A DNA stretch of 64,000 nucleotides from an uncultured Lachnospiraceae bacterium (GCA_902779445.1 CACZBM010000009.1:1-64000); one strand, 5' to 3'. Numbered from the stretch's first letter, positions 16,846 to 25,748 are shown. Numbers and translations: made by a program. Notes: a model not told the origin generated them from the sequence alone.

Positions 16846-18264
16846 TTACTCCCTTACCGAAAGAGTACCGTCAGTATTGAGGATGATCTCCACAGTCTTT
16901 GATCTCTTCGAATCTTCACAGCTTATTTCATCGGCATATTCTATTGGTAAATATCTGGGATTTAAGATGCTTTCACCTACGTTGTACTTCTCCTCAATGG
17001 TAAAGGTATTCGTTCCCGGCTTATAAACCGGCACGGTCAGATCTACGACATTTTCAGTAGAAAGAGGTTCATCCCTTATTACCCTTCGGCTGTTTTCATA
17101 ATCAATGATAAACTGTCCTGCTTTAAGATCCTTCCCTTCGAGTTCCACCTTTGACCGCAATTTTACCTGCCCTATGTATCTGTTTGATTTTTCGAGTCCC
17201 GGGAAGACCTGGTCACAGAACTCCTTTGACGGAGATCCCTTGATCCTTAAAATACTTTCTTCACCATAGGGAACAAAGAAGATCTCATTTGCCCCTGATG
17301 GCTTAAAGCCCTCCGGAACCGTTATCTCTGTGAGTTTTTCACAGCGATAAAACATATCTGCCGCGTTGGGTTTGCTTTCTCCCCAGACTGCATCTCCTAG
17401 GTTCATCTGTTCCAGCTTGTAACAGCTACTGAACATACTTGATAGGTTGGTAGCCGAGCTGAAATCGAAGACACTCATGTCCAGAGATTTAAGGGATTCA
17501 CAGTCAAAGAACATATAGCTGAAATCCTTTATTGCAGAAAAATCCATATCTGTAAGATTTACAGTATCAAGACTCCTGCAGCCAGAGAACATTGACTTTA
17601 CCCTGTCCTGTTTACGGTCGCCGCCATTCAGAGTTACTTCTGTAAGTCCGTAGCAGTTTCTGAACATATCTTCCATATTGGACGCGTTGGGGCAGTTTAG
17701 TGTTATCCTGTTAAGCGATTCGCAGTCTGCGAACATTTCCTTGAAGCCTGAGCATTTATTGAGATCTAAATTATCAACATCCACATATTTCAGATTTCTG
17801 CAGCCGTAAAACATTCTCGGAGCCTGAGTCACTCCATCAGTCTTAAAATCGCTTCCGAAATTGATCCCTTCCAGATTTTCCATCCCGTAAAAGAAATCAT
17901 CCAGCCTGTAGTTTATCTCAGGCTTCACAGGAACACCGTCTACAGAATAAAAGGTGACATGCTTTATGGTATCGCTTGTGTTGAGGGCGGTCATATAATG
18001 GCCATAGCCGCCTCCGCTCTTCATGCCGATGCAGACCGGATAGTCCACACCGTCAACTCTTGCCTTCCCTCCGATGGAAATGTCCGGTTCTATTCCGATG
18101 TACTTATTCAGAAAGATATGCTTTCCGTCATAGTTCAGATCCTTTATCTCGTACTCCCAGGCGGATAACCACTCCTCCGTATCCATATCCCCTGCAAATG
18201 CCGGGGACAGCATCAGTGCCCCCGACAGGATCATCATTGTAATTGCTGTTATGATTTTTCTCAT
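16846..18264 (-). CDS. Secreted BspA-type leucine-rich repeat protein, copy 2
   Basis: A 472-residue secreted protein. Residues 1-24 are a signal peptide (IITAITMMILSGALMLSPAFA). Residues about 100-320 hold BspA/DUF285-type repeats of about 23 residues, each with MF, C and S/E-L positions (MFRNCYGLTEVTLNG, MFSGCRSLDTVNLTDMDF, MFFDCESLKSLDMSVFDF). The C-terminal domain is beta-rich and ends VEIILNTDGTLSVRE. No LPXTG or SLH anchor is seen. BspA repeats bind host or cell-surface ligands in other bacteria. It is a paralogue of the gene 12 bases upstream (shared repeats and ending). Confidence 0.88.
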   Translation of the reverse strand: MRKIITAITMMILSGALMLSPAFAGDMDTEEWLSAWEYEIKDLNYDGKHIFLNKYIGIEPDISIGGKARVDGVDYPVCIGMKSGGGYGHYMTALNTSDTIKHVTFYSVDGVPVKPEINYRLDDFFYGMENLEGINFGSDFKTDGVTQAPRMFYGCRNLKYVDVDNLDLNKCSGFKEMFADCESLNRITLNCPNASNMEDMFRNCYGLTEVTLNGGDRKQDRVKSMFSGCRSLDTVNLTDMDFSAIKDFSYMFFDCESLKSLDMSVFDFSSATNLSSMFSSCYKLEQMNLGDAVWGESKPNAADMFYRCEKLTEITVPEGFKPSGANEIFFVPYGEESILRIKGSPSKEFCDQVFPGLEKSNRYIGQVKLRSKVELEGKDLKAGQFIIDYENSRRVIRDEPLSTENVVDLTVPVYKPGTNTFTIEEKYNVGESILNPRYLPIEYADEISCEDSKRSKTVEIILNTDGTLSVRE

Positions 18265-18276
18265 TTTATCCTCCGT

Positions 18277-19500
18277 TTATTCCTTAATTCTTAAAGTTCC
18301 ATCCTCATTGAGTTCCATCATCACCTCCCGGCGTAAGGCTTCTGTTTCGCAGGAAACTGAATCATCCTCAGTCATAGTGGCTACAAACTTAAGTTTCTCT
18401 GTTATGTCATAGACTTTTATTCTTCCAAAGGATATACGACCGGTAAAATCATTTGTGGCTGTTGCTATTACGCTGTCGTCAGAAACGCCAGTATCATACA
18501 GCTTGAATTCGAACATTCCGTCTTCAAGCTCTGCCCCATCAAGCTCCACATGAGCTTCAAGACTTACTTCACCTATGTATCTGTTATTGTCTTCCATAAG
18601 GGGCATAAGTCTTTTTATGAAGAGCTCTGATGGATTACCTTTTACCGTCAGTTCTGTAAGCTCATCGACCTTAAACATTTCCTGACATATGGAGGTGGGC
18701 ATTAAATCATAAGGAACTGTTATTTCTGAAAGATTTATATCATCCGCAAACATGCGGCTCGTATATTTCGCCAGCTCACCCCAGGTTGCTGTTGTAAGAT
18801 CTGCTGCTTCAAGTGAGGTACAGCCTTCAAACATACCATGCACTGTATATGTCTTACTGAAATCTGCCCCATCAAGACATATTTCCGTTACTCCCGTACA
18901 TCCCTTAAACACATCCTCCGCCTTTGTACATTCGCTAAGATCAAGGTTCGTTAGATCTGCGGTTTTTAAGCTTGTACAACCTTCGAACATCCCGCTTATT
19001 GAATAAAGCTTATGAGATCCGTACTGGACAAGTCCATTATTAAAATCCACATTTTCAAGAGCAGTACATCCCTTGAATAGACTGTCTGAGCCCATTGCAC
19101 CGGCAATGCCTACTGCAGTTCCGTCAACGGGCACAAAGCTCACCCTCTCTATATTTGTATTATTCTCAAAAATAGAGTGATAACACTGGGATTCTGTGTC
19201 GAAGAAGTTTTTAAGAAGGACCTGATACTCAAGGCCGTTCTTTTTTGCCTTGCCCTTTATAGTGATCTCCTTATCCGTTCCGTTATAGTTTTCAAGGACA
19301 ATGTAATCTTCCCCGTTCATATTTGTTATATAGTTATCCCAGTCTGAGAGATTGAATGCTCCATCCACTGCAGAATAAACATTGTGGAAGGTTCCCATGT
19401 CTATAACAGGAATATCTGCTGCAAGAGCTGAAATGCTCATACTCACTGCCATTACCATGGCCATTATCATTGATATGGCTCTTTTCATCGTATTTTTCAT
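18277..19500 (-). CDS. Secreted BspA-type leucine-rich repeat protein, copy 1
   Basis: A 407-residue secreted protein with a signal peptide (MAMVMAVSMSISALAA). BspA/DUF285 repeats follow (LFKGCTALENVDFNNG, MFEGCTSLKTADLTNLDLS, MFEGCTSLEAADLTTATWG) and a C-terminal beta-rich domain ends VMMELNEDGTLRIKE. The tail and the FIKRLMPLMEDNNRYIGEV motif correspond to QVFPGLEKSNRYIGQV in the next gene, which shows an old tandem duplication. Just after the signal, IDMGTF resembles VDLGTF in the upstream Ig-like protein. No wall anchor is visible. Confidence 0.88.
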   Translation of the reverse strand: MKNTMKRAISMIMAMVMAVSMSISALAADIPVIDMGTFHNVYSAVDGAFNLSDWDNYITNMNGEDYIVLENYNGTDKEITIKGKAKKNGLEYQVLLKNFFDTESQCYHSIFENNTNIERVSFVPVDGTAVGIAGAMGSDSLFKGCTALENVDFNNGLVQYGSHKLYSISGMFEGCTSLKTADLTNLDLSECTKAEDVFKGCTGVTEICLDGADFSKTYTVHGMFEGCTSLEAADLTTATWGELAKYTSRMFADDINLSEITVPYDLMPTSICQEMFKVDELTELTVKGNPSELFIKRLMPLMEDNNRYIGEVSLEAHVELDGAELEDGMFEFKLYDTGVSDDSVIATATNDFTGRISFGRIKVYDITEKLKFVATMTEDDSVSCETEALRREVMMELNEDGTLRIKE

Positions 19501-19521
19501 AATCTGTTGTCTCCTTTATGA

Positions 19522-20577
19522 TTATTTCAGTCCTTTGACCGTTACCTCACATTCAGCCGTTACATTCCCGGACTTTCCGTAGACTGTTGCCGTTCCGTTT
19601 GACATAGGTGCTGCATAGCCGTCCTTATTCATCTTCACCACCGATATATCAGATGAACTGTATTGAACTGCGGCATTATTGGACACATTTTTCATTGCGA
19701 GCTTCACAGGGCTGCTGCTTAAAGTGATCTTCTTCTTTTTGAAAGCCGGAAGCTTTGCTTTCACGGTACCCTTAACTTTCCTCTTTCCGAAATTCAAGGT
19801 TATAACCGACCTGCCGTTCTCTCTGACGCTTATGTCTCCGTTGGAGCTTATGGAGACCACATTTCCGTTCTTTGATGAAACGGCTGTGGGCTTCAGATAG
19901 GTGATACCGGACATATACTGGTTCAAAGAAACGGTCTTAACATCATTTACCGTCAGGGCATCTTTTCTGATCTTTGGATCCTCGGCGTAGATCTGGTATT
20001 CCTCCCTTTCCCCGGCTGATCCTTCGAGAGTTATTTTTACATTTCCCGGCTTTTTAACTCTCAAATATCCGCAGTACCACTTGTTTCCTTTGGATGATCT
20101 CGTTTTGTCCTTTTTTCTTTTGGCTTTTATGGCTCTTTTATCTGAGCTGCTTATTCCTACCACATTGAAAGATGGGCTTATCCGCCACTTTGTCTTCGTA
20201 GCCACTACCGTCCGGCTTTCCGTGATCAGGTCTCCTGTTGAGGGAGCCTGACAGATACCGTTACCGGAAGCTTCAGGATTTTCATTATCTCCGGGATGAT
20301 TTATACCCGGGTCTTCGTTTCCCGGATGATCGGGGTTCGGATCTCCTGGTTCCGGATCTTCGTTTCTGGGATAGTCCTCTTCATTTCCGGGATCATCGTT
20401 TTCTCCCGGGTTATCATCCTCCCCTGGATCCTGCTCCTGCTCTTTAGCGGTCAGGTAGAATGTCCCGAGATCCACGGTACTTTCCGGTACGGCCAGTACA
20501 TCAATACTCATCACTGTCACCGCCATCATTGCCAGTATCAGAAGCTTAGCAAGCCTCTTTTTCATATATTTCTTCAT
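19522..20577 (-). CDS. Secreted Ig-like protein with Pro/Asp/Glu/Gly linker
   Basis: A 351-residue secreted protein. Signal peptide residues 1-29 (LAKLLILAMMAVTVMSIDVLA) are followed by VDLGTFYL. A low-complexity spacer (about 45-110) is built from P-G-E/N-D units, such as DPGEDDNPGENDDPGNEED. The C-terminal half carries Ig-like (BIG2-type) repeats with VVSISSNGDISVRENGRS and IVVKMNKDGYAAPMSNGT, then a final TAECEVTVKG strand. Such domains are stalks or adhesive modules on cell surfaces. AGGAGG lies nine bases before the ATG. It is the first secreted gene of the cargo operon. Confidence 0.8.
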   Translation of the reverse strand: MKKYMKKRLAKLLILAMMAVTVMSIDVLAVPESTVDLGTFYLTAKEQEQDPGEDDNPGENDDPGNEEDYPRNEDPEPGDPNPDHPGNEDPGINHPGDNENPEASGNGICQAPSTGDLITESRTVVATKTKWRISPSFNVVGISSSDKRAIKAKRKKDKTRSSKGNKWYCGYLRVKKPGNVKITLEGSAGEREEYQIYAEDPKIRKDALTVNDVKTVSLNQYMSGITYLKPTAVSSKNGNVVSISSNGDISVRENGRSVITLNFGKRKVKGTVKAKLPAFKKKKITLSSSPVKLAMKNVSNNAAVQYSSSDISVVKMNKDGYAAPMSNGTATVYGKSGNVTAECEVTVKGLK

Positions 20578-21043
20578 CGAAGTAATCCTCCTTTTTTCTT
20601 GCCTTTTTGGTTCTTTGGATTCTTTCCGGTTCCGCTTCTTTTCTGCATCTTTTCAATGCTTTGTCATCTATGAAAATGAGACCGTCGGTTGTGCCGTCCA
20701 TGCTGAATTCATAGGTTAGCCACCCTTCAGATCCCGTATGGATCCTTGGGAATTTCTTGGTTCTGAGCCTTACCATGATCCCCATGTGTTTCAGGTTTCC
20801 CCAGAACTCAATGACTCCCTTCCGTTTTCTTTTGAATAGTCTTCTTACATATCTCTTTTTTACGGAGATCCTCATCCAGACCTCCAGACCGTTATAATTC
20901 CCGGTATCTTCAAATACATACCGGTCTTTTTCTTCTTTGAAATCCTTTATGGACAGGTTATTTCGCCAGTAGCAGATCGATCTGTTTGTTTTTGCCATCT
21001 GCCGTATCTGGGCATATCTGTCCTCATATGCGACCTTGGACAT
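20546..21043 (-). CDS. Unknown basic protein at head of cargo operon (165 aa)
   Basis: A 165-residue protein rich in Lys and Arg (ISVKKRYVRRLFKRKRKG and KKARKKEDYF). It has a tyrosine/tryptophan-rich middle (NGLEVWMRISV, FWGNLKHMGIMVRLRTKK) and no membrane segment or signal peptide. I do not recognise a family. The positive charge suggests nucleic-acid binding, which is inference only. AGGAGG stands shortly before its ATG. Its 3' end overlaps the Ig-like gene by 32 bases, so they are co-transcribed. Confidence 0.65.
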   Translation of the reverse strand: MSKVAYEDRYAQIRQMAKTNRSICYWRNNLSIKDFKEEKDRYVFEDTGNYNGLEVWMRISVKKRYVRRLFKRKRKGVIEFWGNLKHMGIMVRLRTKKFPRIHTGSEGWLTYEFSMDGTTDGLIFIDDKALKRCRKEAEPERIQRTKKARKKEDYFDEEIYEKEAC

Positions 21044-21283
21044 TGAGTCCTCCTTTCTTTTATTGGATTCGGAAAAGTGGCTTTTCCGAATTTCCTGTAG
21101 CCGGACTTTTTAGTTACAATCCGGCGAGGTTTAAAACAGAAAAAGGGGACGGCATTTGCATTTATAAATCACTTCAAACACCGTCCCCTTCAGGACTTGA
21201 TCCTTATGTTCAGTTGTTACTCCCTTTCAGGGTGGAATGATACCGTATTTCCAGGGATTGCAGAACACCTTGGTTCTCATATT
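21044..21283 (-). other. Intergenic region with terminator and leader hairpins
   Basis: On the minus strand, AAGGGGACGG (21181-21190) pairs with CCGTCCCCTT (21143-21152) and runs into T5 (21140-21144), a terminator for the gene ending at 21284. Then come a CCGGA...TCCGG hairpin (about 21101-21125) and an 11-bp perfect stem (ATTCGGAAAAG/CTTTTCCGAAT, 21067-21091) in the leader of the next gene. No further gene is seen. Confidence 0.6.
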
Positions 21284-21508
21284 TTATGCTGCTCCTTCCT
21301 TTTTTTGGTGCTGCCTCCTTTGAAAGCAGCTTCTTTTCTTCTGCTTAGCGATCCTCTCATATCTCGCTATCATAAAGTAGTCACCGGCTCGGTTCTTGTC
21401 CGGATATATCCCGGATATCCTTACAACATTTATCGCCGGATCCTCCAGGAGTCGTTTCTTTTTCCATTTCATGTTTTTCCTGCTTCCTGTAATCTTTTCT
21501 TCTATCAT
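21284..21508 (-). CDS. Small basic protein downstream of zinc-ribbon gene
   Basis: A 74-residue, strongly basic protein (KNMKWKKKRLLEDP, RIAKQKKRSCFQRRQHQKK). TAAGGAGG overlaps the upstream stop codon and is three to four bases before its ATG, so the two genes are coupled. The middle segment INVVRISGIYPDKNRAGDYF could be a beta hairpin. No family is recognised; the charge and context suggest a DNA- or RNA-associated accessory protein (inference). Confidence 0.55.
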   Translation of the reverse strand: MIEEKITGSRKNMKWKKKRLLEDPAINVVRISGIYPDKNRAGDYFMIARYERIAKQKKRSCFQRRQHQKKEGAA

Positions 21509-21516
21509 ACCCCTCC

Positions 21517-22755
21517 TTATGGTCTCTCCATAAATTCCCTGAAAAGCGATTCTTTTTCAGCGCTCACATCACTCTCACCGTCTGCTTTGATCCTCAGTAG
21601 CTGCAGTGCAGATTTAAGTGCCTCTGACAAAGCCTCATCGCTGTTATCAAGTCTTGTTATATTTACGCAGTCCTCGAATTCCCTGTCTCTCTGCTTAAGT
21701 ATCCGGATAAGCTTTATCCTTGATTTCCTGCAGAGGGCGGTTTTTGCGTACTCCCATTTGTAGCCGTCCTTCCTGTTGTATTCCGGCTTTGAGATCTCTA
21801 TCACCGCATTCTTTTCCCTGATGTAATTGGACAGCGGCACTCCGATTAAGTCTTCTTCGTCAATGATAACTTCATATCCTGCGTTCCTGATATACAGCCG
21901 CAGAAGAAGATCCGGAAATACCTTTTCAAAGTCCTTTCTGCATATGTGGCAGGGCTCCTTATCGAGGGTCCTGTATGCGATCTTTGCCCTCCACCTGTGT
22001 CCGTGCGGGCATTTCCACCAGACAAACCGCAGGGAGTTCCGGCTTACCATTGTGGGCTTTACTATTGTATTTCTGTCAAAATCCCACTCAGGAAGAATCC
22101 AGGGGTCTGTGGTCTGAAGGTCATTAAAGCCTTCCTTTACCATCCTGTCAGAGCATACCGGACAGCAGCCTCCTTTTACCCTTGCTACTATGACTGCTCT
22201 CCATTCGTACCCGCATACACGGCACTTCCACCAGACATTCTCCACTGATCTTGGAGATACTTGATCTGCTTTCTTAGGCCCGTTCCTTTCGGACCATTCG
22301 GATGAGAGCTCCGGGTAAAGTGCAGCAAGGTCATTGAAGCCGCTATAGATCCTGTGCCCTGTGCAATATGGACACTGGCTCCCGTAGAATCTGTCTGCTA
22401 CCCTTGCCATCCATTCGTGTCCCCGGATGCATTTCCACCAGACCTCTTTATTGGTGCAGGATAGCACCATATCCGGCTTTAAGGGGTCATTTCTATCTGA
22501 CCATTCGCATGCAAGCTCAGGTTTCATTGAGGCAAGGTCGTTAAAACCTTTAAGCAGCTTGTGTCCGGCACAGTACGGGCAACCGGCGCCGTTTCCCCTG
22601 TTCTTTATGGAGGCCTGCCATTCGTGACCGCAGGTACCCTTCCACCACACTCTTTTATTTGAACCTGCTGTTACATCTCCCGGTGTCAGGGGGAGATTCT
22701 TTATGCTCCATTCCCTTGACAGAAGCGGATACTTTGACGATAAAGACTTTTTCAT
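21517..22755 (-). CDS. Multi zinc-ribbon (DUF4379-type) protein with nuclease-like C-terminus
   Basis: A 412-residue protein with four full zinc-ribbon repeats plus a fifth half, each about 60-65 residues: EWS-x-RN-P-x-K, then VWWKC-x-GHEW, then CPYC or CPVC, then GFNDLA. This is the DUF4379 probable zinc-ribbon pattern. The last about 110 residues (LLLRLYIRNAGYEVIIDEED to KLIRILKQRD) have the alternating pattern of Vsr/DUF559-like nucleases, with AVIEISKPE at the place of the catalytic strand, though the usual Asp is not obvious. The start at 22755 follows the repA stop by seven bases. Probable DNA-binding protein; nuclease activity is speculative. Confidence 0.75.
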   Translation of the reverse strand: MKKSLSSKYPLLSREWSIKNLPLTPGDVTAGSNKRVWWKGTCGHEWQASIKNRGNGAGCPYCAGHKLLKGFNDLASMKPELACEWSDRNDPLKPDMVLSCTNKEVWWKCIRGHEWMARVADRFYGSQCPYCTGHRIYSGFNDLAALYPELSSEWSERNGPKKADQVSPRSVENVWWKCRVCGYEWRAVIVARVKGGCCPVCSDRMVKEGFNDLQTTDPWILPEWDFDRNTIVKPTMVSRNSLRFVWWKCPHGHRWRAKIAYRTLDKEPCHICRKDFEKVFPDLLLRLYIRNAGYEVIIDEEDLIGVPLSNYIREKNAVIEISKPEYNRKDGYKWEYAKTALCRKSRIKLIRILKQRDREFEDCVNITRLDNSDEALSEALKSALQLLRIKADGESDVSAEKESLFREFMERP

Positions 22756-22762
22756 GGTGCAC

Positions 22763-23839
22763 TCACGCTTCCATCCGTTCAGTACCATCTTTCCACAGAC
22801 CATTGGCAGAACGGTACTGAACATCGTTTGTTATCAATGTTCTTGTTGTGACGGAAGCATTGTACAGGGTGGATATCATGAAGCTCCGGATGTTGTGGAT
22901 CTTTTCCGGGTAGCTGTTTATCTGCTGTATCGCCATGAGGAGATCCTCACCGTTAAGCTTCAGCATCCTGGACTTTACTATCGCCTGGGGAAAAACCGTC
23001 CCGTTAATTCTGTATTCCGGGATATCGCCAACGACTATCTCAAGAATGAGATTATAGAGATCATCAAACATCTTTCTGTCCTGGTCATCATTTCTTAGAT
23101 CGAACATCTTCGTGTCATAGTCCAGATTCCGCTTAATCAGGTCCTCATACTCCCTTCTTCTGTCTTCGTCTTGCGCTTTTCCATCCATCAATCCATCAGT
23201 TGATACCTTACCGGCTGCGGGAGCTCCGGATGTATCTATGTCTTCATGATAGATAGATGGAGTCTCATTAAACTCAGTATATTTATATATAGTATCTATA
23301 GGGTTGGTTTTTCCCACTTCCGGACTACGAAATTTCCCACTTCCAGAGTTGGGTTTTTCCGTACTCCGGAGTTGGGTTTTTCCTACTTCAGAAAAAAGTT
23401 GTCCACAATCCTCATTTTTTTCTGAAGTGGATTTTTCCGTAGTCAGATTTTTAATTTTGGAGCTATCCGTTTCTCTCTTCTTGGTTATGAAATTCTTCAC
23501 ATAGATGAGATCCGGTTTTCCAAGACCGCTACGCTTTTTCTCGATCAGACCGAAATCCACGAGATTCTTAAGTGTTGCCCTTGCCTTGTCCACGCTGCAG
23601 TTATGCAGTATCTTCTGAATGGATTCCAGAGAGCGCATCACATAGATGCGCCCCTCTTCATCAATCCACTCCTTCTTTCTGGAAAGGTCAACCTGCTCAT
23701 GTAAAAATCCGTACAGGATCTTTTCATCCGAGCCTAAATTTTCGTAGTCAGAATCCTCAAAGAATACCTTTGGGATCCTTAGGAACCGGAACTGATCTGC
23801 CTCCTCTCCGGAGTAATAATCGTATTCAAACTTTGACAT
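22763..23839 (-). CDS. repA: Replication initiator protein RepA_N type with DUF6017 C-terminus
   Basis: A 358-residue initiator. Residues about 10-120 match the RepA_N winged-helix domain (FRFLRIPKVFFEDSDYENLG, IYVMRSLESIQKILHNCSVD, TLKNLVDFGLIEKKRSGLGK). A long Ser/Thr/Glu-rich linker leads to a C-terminal domain like DUF6017 (FDDLYNLILEIVVGDIPEYR, SRMLKLNGEDLLMAIQQINS). RepA_N proteins start plasmid replication. In conjugative elements the gene suggests transient extrachromosomal replication. GAGGGA precedes the ATG, and parB stops two bases before that ATG. Confidence 0.9.
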   Translation of the reverse strand: MSKFEYDYYSGEEADQFRFLRIPKVFFEDSDYENLGSDEKILYGFLHEQVDLSRKKEWIDEEGRIYVMRSLESIQKILHNCSVDKARATLKNLVDFGLIEKKRSGLGKPDLIYVKNFITKKRETDSSKIKNLTTEKSTSEKNEDCGQLFSEVGKTQLRSTEKPNSGSGKFRSPEVGKTNPIDTIYKYTEFNETPSIYHEDIDTSGAPAAGKVSTDGLMDGKAQDEDRRREYEDLIKRNLDYDTKMFDLRNDDQDRKMFDDLYNLILEIVVGDIPEYRINGTVFPQAIVKSRMLKLNGEDLLMAIQQINSYPEKIHNIRSFMISTLYNASVTTRTLITNDVQYRSANGLWKDGTERMEA

Positions 23840-23840
23840 T

Positions 23841-24752
23841 TCATATTCCCTCGTGCTTTCTCCGATGCTCTTCCAAGAGCCTCACTATCAGGCTTTCTAT
23901 CTCAGCATCGCTTGTATCTGACGAGAAGTACTGCATTATGATCTCGTGCCTGATCACCACATTCCTTTCAACAATCCCCACCACCTTCAGTACAGCGTGG
24001 ATCGCTTCTTTTGTGCACTTCTTTTCCTGTGAGAGCTTCTTTATCTGCTGCGCCTGATAAAGCGACGGAACCACTTCATCCTCTTTCATTACCTCAAGGA
24101 GAAGAACCTGTTCATCAGATGTTAGATATGAGAGCTCAACAGCCGGATTGAACTTGATCTTCTTTTTGTCTACCATTTCCAGCAGATCCGGGAGAAGTTC
24201 GGTGAGACGGATGTAACGCTGGATCTGCCTTCCGCTCTCTCCTGTGTCTTTACCAATTACATCTGCGCTTTTTAACTTGTCGACAACTCGTCGACAAGTT
24301 ACCCCTTCAGACTTTCCCTGATGTGCCAACGCTTCCAGCTTCATCTTATAAGCAAACGCCTTTTCACTCGGCAGGATCTCCTCTCTCTGCAGGTTGGCAT
24401 CTACCATAGCAATCACCGCTTCATCATCCGTGAGATCCCTTATTATCACCGGCACTGTTTCCAACCCCACAAGCTCTGCAGCGTGTTTTCTTCTGTGTCC
24501 GGATATAACCTCGTATCCGCCTTCCGGCCTGTTCCTTACCATTATGGGAACGAGGATCCCATTCTCCCGGACACTTTCTACAGTCTGTGACATCTTTTCA
24601 TCATCCACTACCTTGAAGGGATGATTCCGGAACGGGAAGAGTTCCCCTATTGGTACTTCCAGTACCTGTCCAACCTGTTCCTGATCTATCCCGAAAAGGG
24701 AATCCAGATTCTTAAACTTTACTCTGTCCGGCAATGTCTTCTTAGCAGCCAT
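23841..24752 (-). CDS. parB: ParB/Spo0J family partition protein
   Basis: A 303-residue ParB. The ParB nuclease-like N domain is complete (LFPFRNHPFKVVDDEKMSQT, ILVPIMVRNR, YEVISGHRRKHAAELVGL, VPVIIRDLTDDEAVIAMVDA, NLQREEILPSEKA). An HTH region follows (about 130-220) and a helical C-terminal dimerisation part. The GHRR motif is the CTP-binding signature of the family. It overlaps parA by 11 bases. Together they partition or stabilise the excised element. Confidence 0.95.
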   Translation of the reverse strand: MAAKKTLPDRVKFKNLDSLFGIDQEQVGQVLEVPIGELFPFRNHPFKVVDDEKMSQTVESVRENGILVPIMVRNRPEGGYEVISGHRRKHAAELVGLETVPVIIRDLTDDEAVIAMVDANLQREEILPSEKAFAYKMKLEALAHQGKSEGVTCRRVVDKLKSADVIGKDTGESGRQIQRYIRLTELLPDLLEMVDKKKIKFNPAVELSYLTSDEQVLLLEVMKEDEVVPSLYQAQQIKKLSQEKKCTKEAIHAVLKVVGIVERNVVIRHEIIMQYFSSDTSDAEIESLIVRLLEEHRRKHEGI

Positions 24753-25527
24753 AGTTAAGTACCTCCTTTGTCAGCTCTTCAAAAGCCTTTGCAACCTTTC
24801 CCTTGGGGTCATGCTTATAAATACTGACTCCAAAAGCCGTGCATTCCTTAGCTCTTACAGATTCCGGTATCATCACATCGAAAACCTTTATCTGTGACCC
24901 GTAGACCTCTCTGAGCCTACCAACTATGTCTCTTTCGTGGTTCGTGCGGGTATTCACTTTATTGATGACGATCCCCTCTATTTCAAGCTTTCTGTTTAGC
25001 TTCCGCTTCGTGGATCCGATGGATGCCAGGAGCTGCTGCAGTCCTGTCATAGAGAGATAGGATGCTTCAACAGGGATGATCACTGTATCGGCTGCTGTCA
25101 GAACATTGATCGTCACAAGATTAAGACTTGGAGAACAGTCGATTATCACAAAATCATAGGAATCCCTTACCTGTGAAACGAAAGCCTCCAGAAGATGTTC
25201 CCGGCTTAAAGCGTTCATTATCATATAGTCCATTCCAGCAAGCTTTATATTGCAGGGCATGATGTCCACTCCCTCATCGTTATGGAGGATATATTCCTCC
25301 GGGGGTATCGGGTCCTCTTTTATCTCCCTTTCAATGAAGGTTGCCAGTGTGTTTTCCAGCTCATCGGCATTGTCGATCCCGAGGCTTGATGTCAGATTCC
25401 CCTGGGGATCCGCGTCGATCACCAGTACCTTCTTCCCTGCCATTGCCAGGCCTACCCCGAGGTTCCCTGCCAGCTCAGTCTTCCCGACTCCGCCTTTCTG
25501 GTTAGCTACCGAAATTACTCTGCTCAT
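24742..25527 (-). CDS. parA: ParA/Soj family partition ATPase
   Basis: A 261-residue Walker-type ATPase. The deviant Walker A is QKGGVGKTELAGNLG in the first 25 residues. DADPQGNLTSSLG (Walker A') and FVIIDCSPSLNLVTINVL (Walker B) follow. It has no N-terminal HTH, so it is a short, Soj-like ParA. The ATG at 25527 is seven bases from AGGAGG; another ATG two codons earlier touches the site. It heads the right-most operon of the element. Confidence 0.95.
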   Translation of the reverse strand: MSRVISVANQKGGVGKTELAGNLGVGLAMAGKKVLVIDADPQGNLTSSLGIDNADELENTLATFIEREIKEDPIPPEEYILHNDEGVDIMPCNIKLAGMDYMIMNALSREHLLEAFVSQVRDSYDFVIIDCSPSLNLVTINVLTAADTVIIPVEASYLSMTGLQQLLASIGSTKRKLNRKLEIEGIVINKVNTRTNHERDIVGRLREVYGSQIKVFDVMIPESVRAKECTAFGVSIYKHDPKGKVAKAFEELTKEVLNYGC

Positions 25528-25564
25528 TTTCATTCCTCCTTGTCTTAGATTTTGACCATAACAG

Positions 25565-25609
25565 AAAAGGACACTTTCATAAGATTTCTCTTTAGAAAGT
25601 GTCCTTTTT
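25565..25609. terminator. Bidirectional terminator-like hairpin in parA leader
   Basis: A perfect 14-bp stem, AAAAGGACACTTTC (25565-25578) with GAAAGTGTCCTTTT (25595-25608), has T-runs on both strands. It lies about 30 bases upstream of the parA ribosome binding site. Either it insulates the element from lysS transcription, or it attenuates a parA transcript starting further upstream. Confidence 0.75.
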
Positions 25610-25644
25610 GTACTGATTGTTTACTTGTATGAATGCAACCCGAA

Positions 25645-25748
25645 ATGCATTATCACGCAGGATCATGCATTATTAATTTCGAATTTGTTGCAAAATCGTT
25701 GCAAAATCTAAAACCGAATCGCCGCTAACCCGCATAAACACGGGATTT
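25645..25748. other. Putative element boundary: direct repeats near lysS 3' end
   Basis: Two ATGCATTAT copies (25645-25653, 25665-25673) lie 20 bases apart. Two tandem GTTGCAAAATC copies (25687-25708) follow. An inverted repeat CCCG...CGGG (25730-25744) then runs into T6 next to the lysS stop. Short direct repeats at a gene 3' end are typical of integrase arm and core sites or of ParB/Rep binding. The attachment core is not proven. Confidence 0.45.

Noticed and set aside
25645..25708. Iterons of a plasmid origin
   Set aside because: Only two copies of each short repeat are present, and they are next to a chromosomal gene; an attachment or regulator site is as likely.
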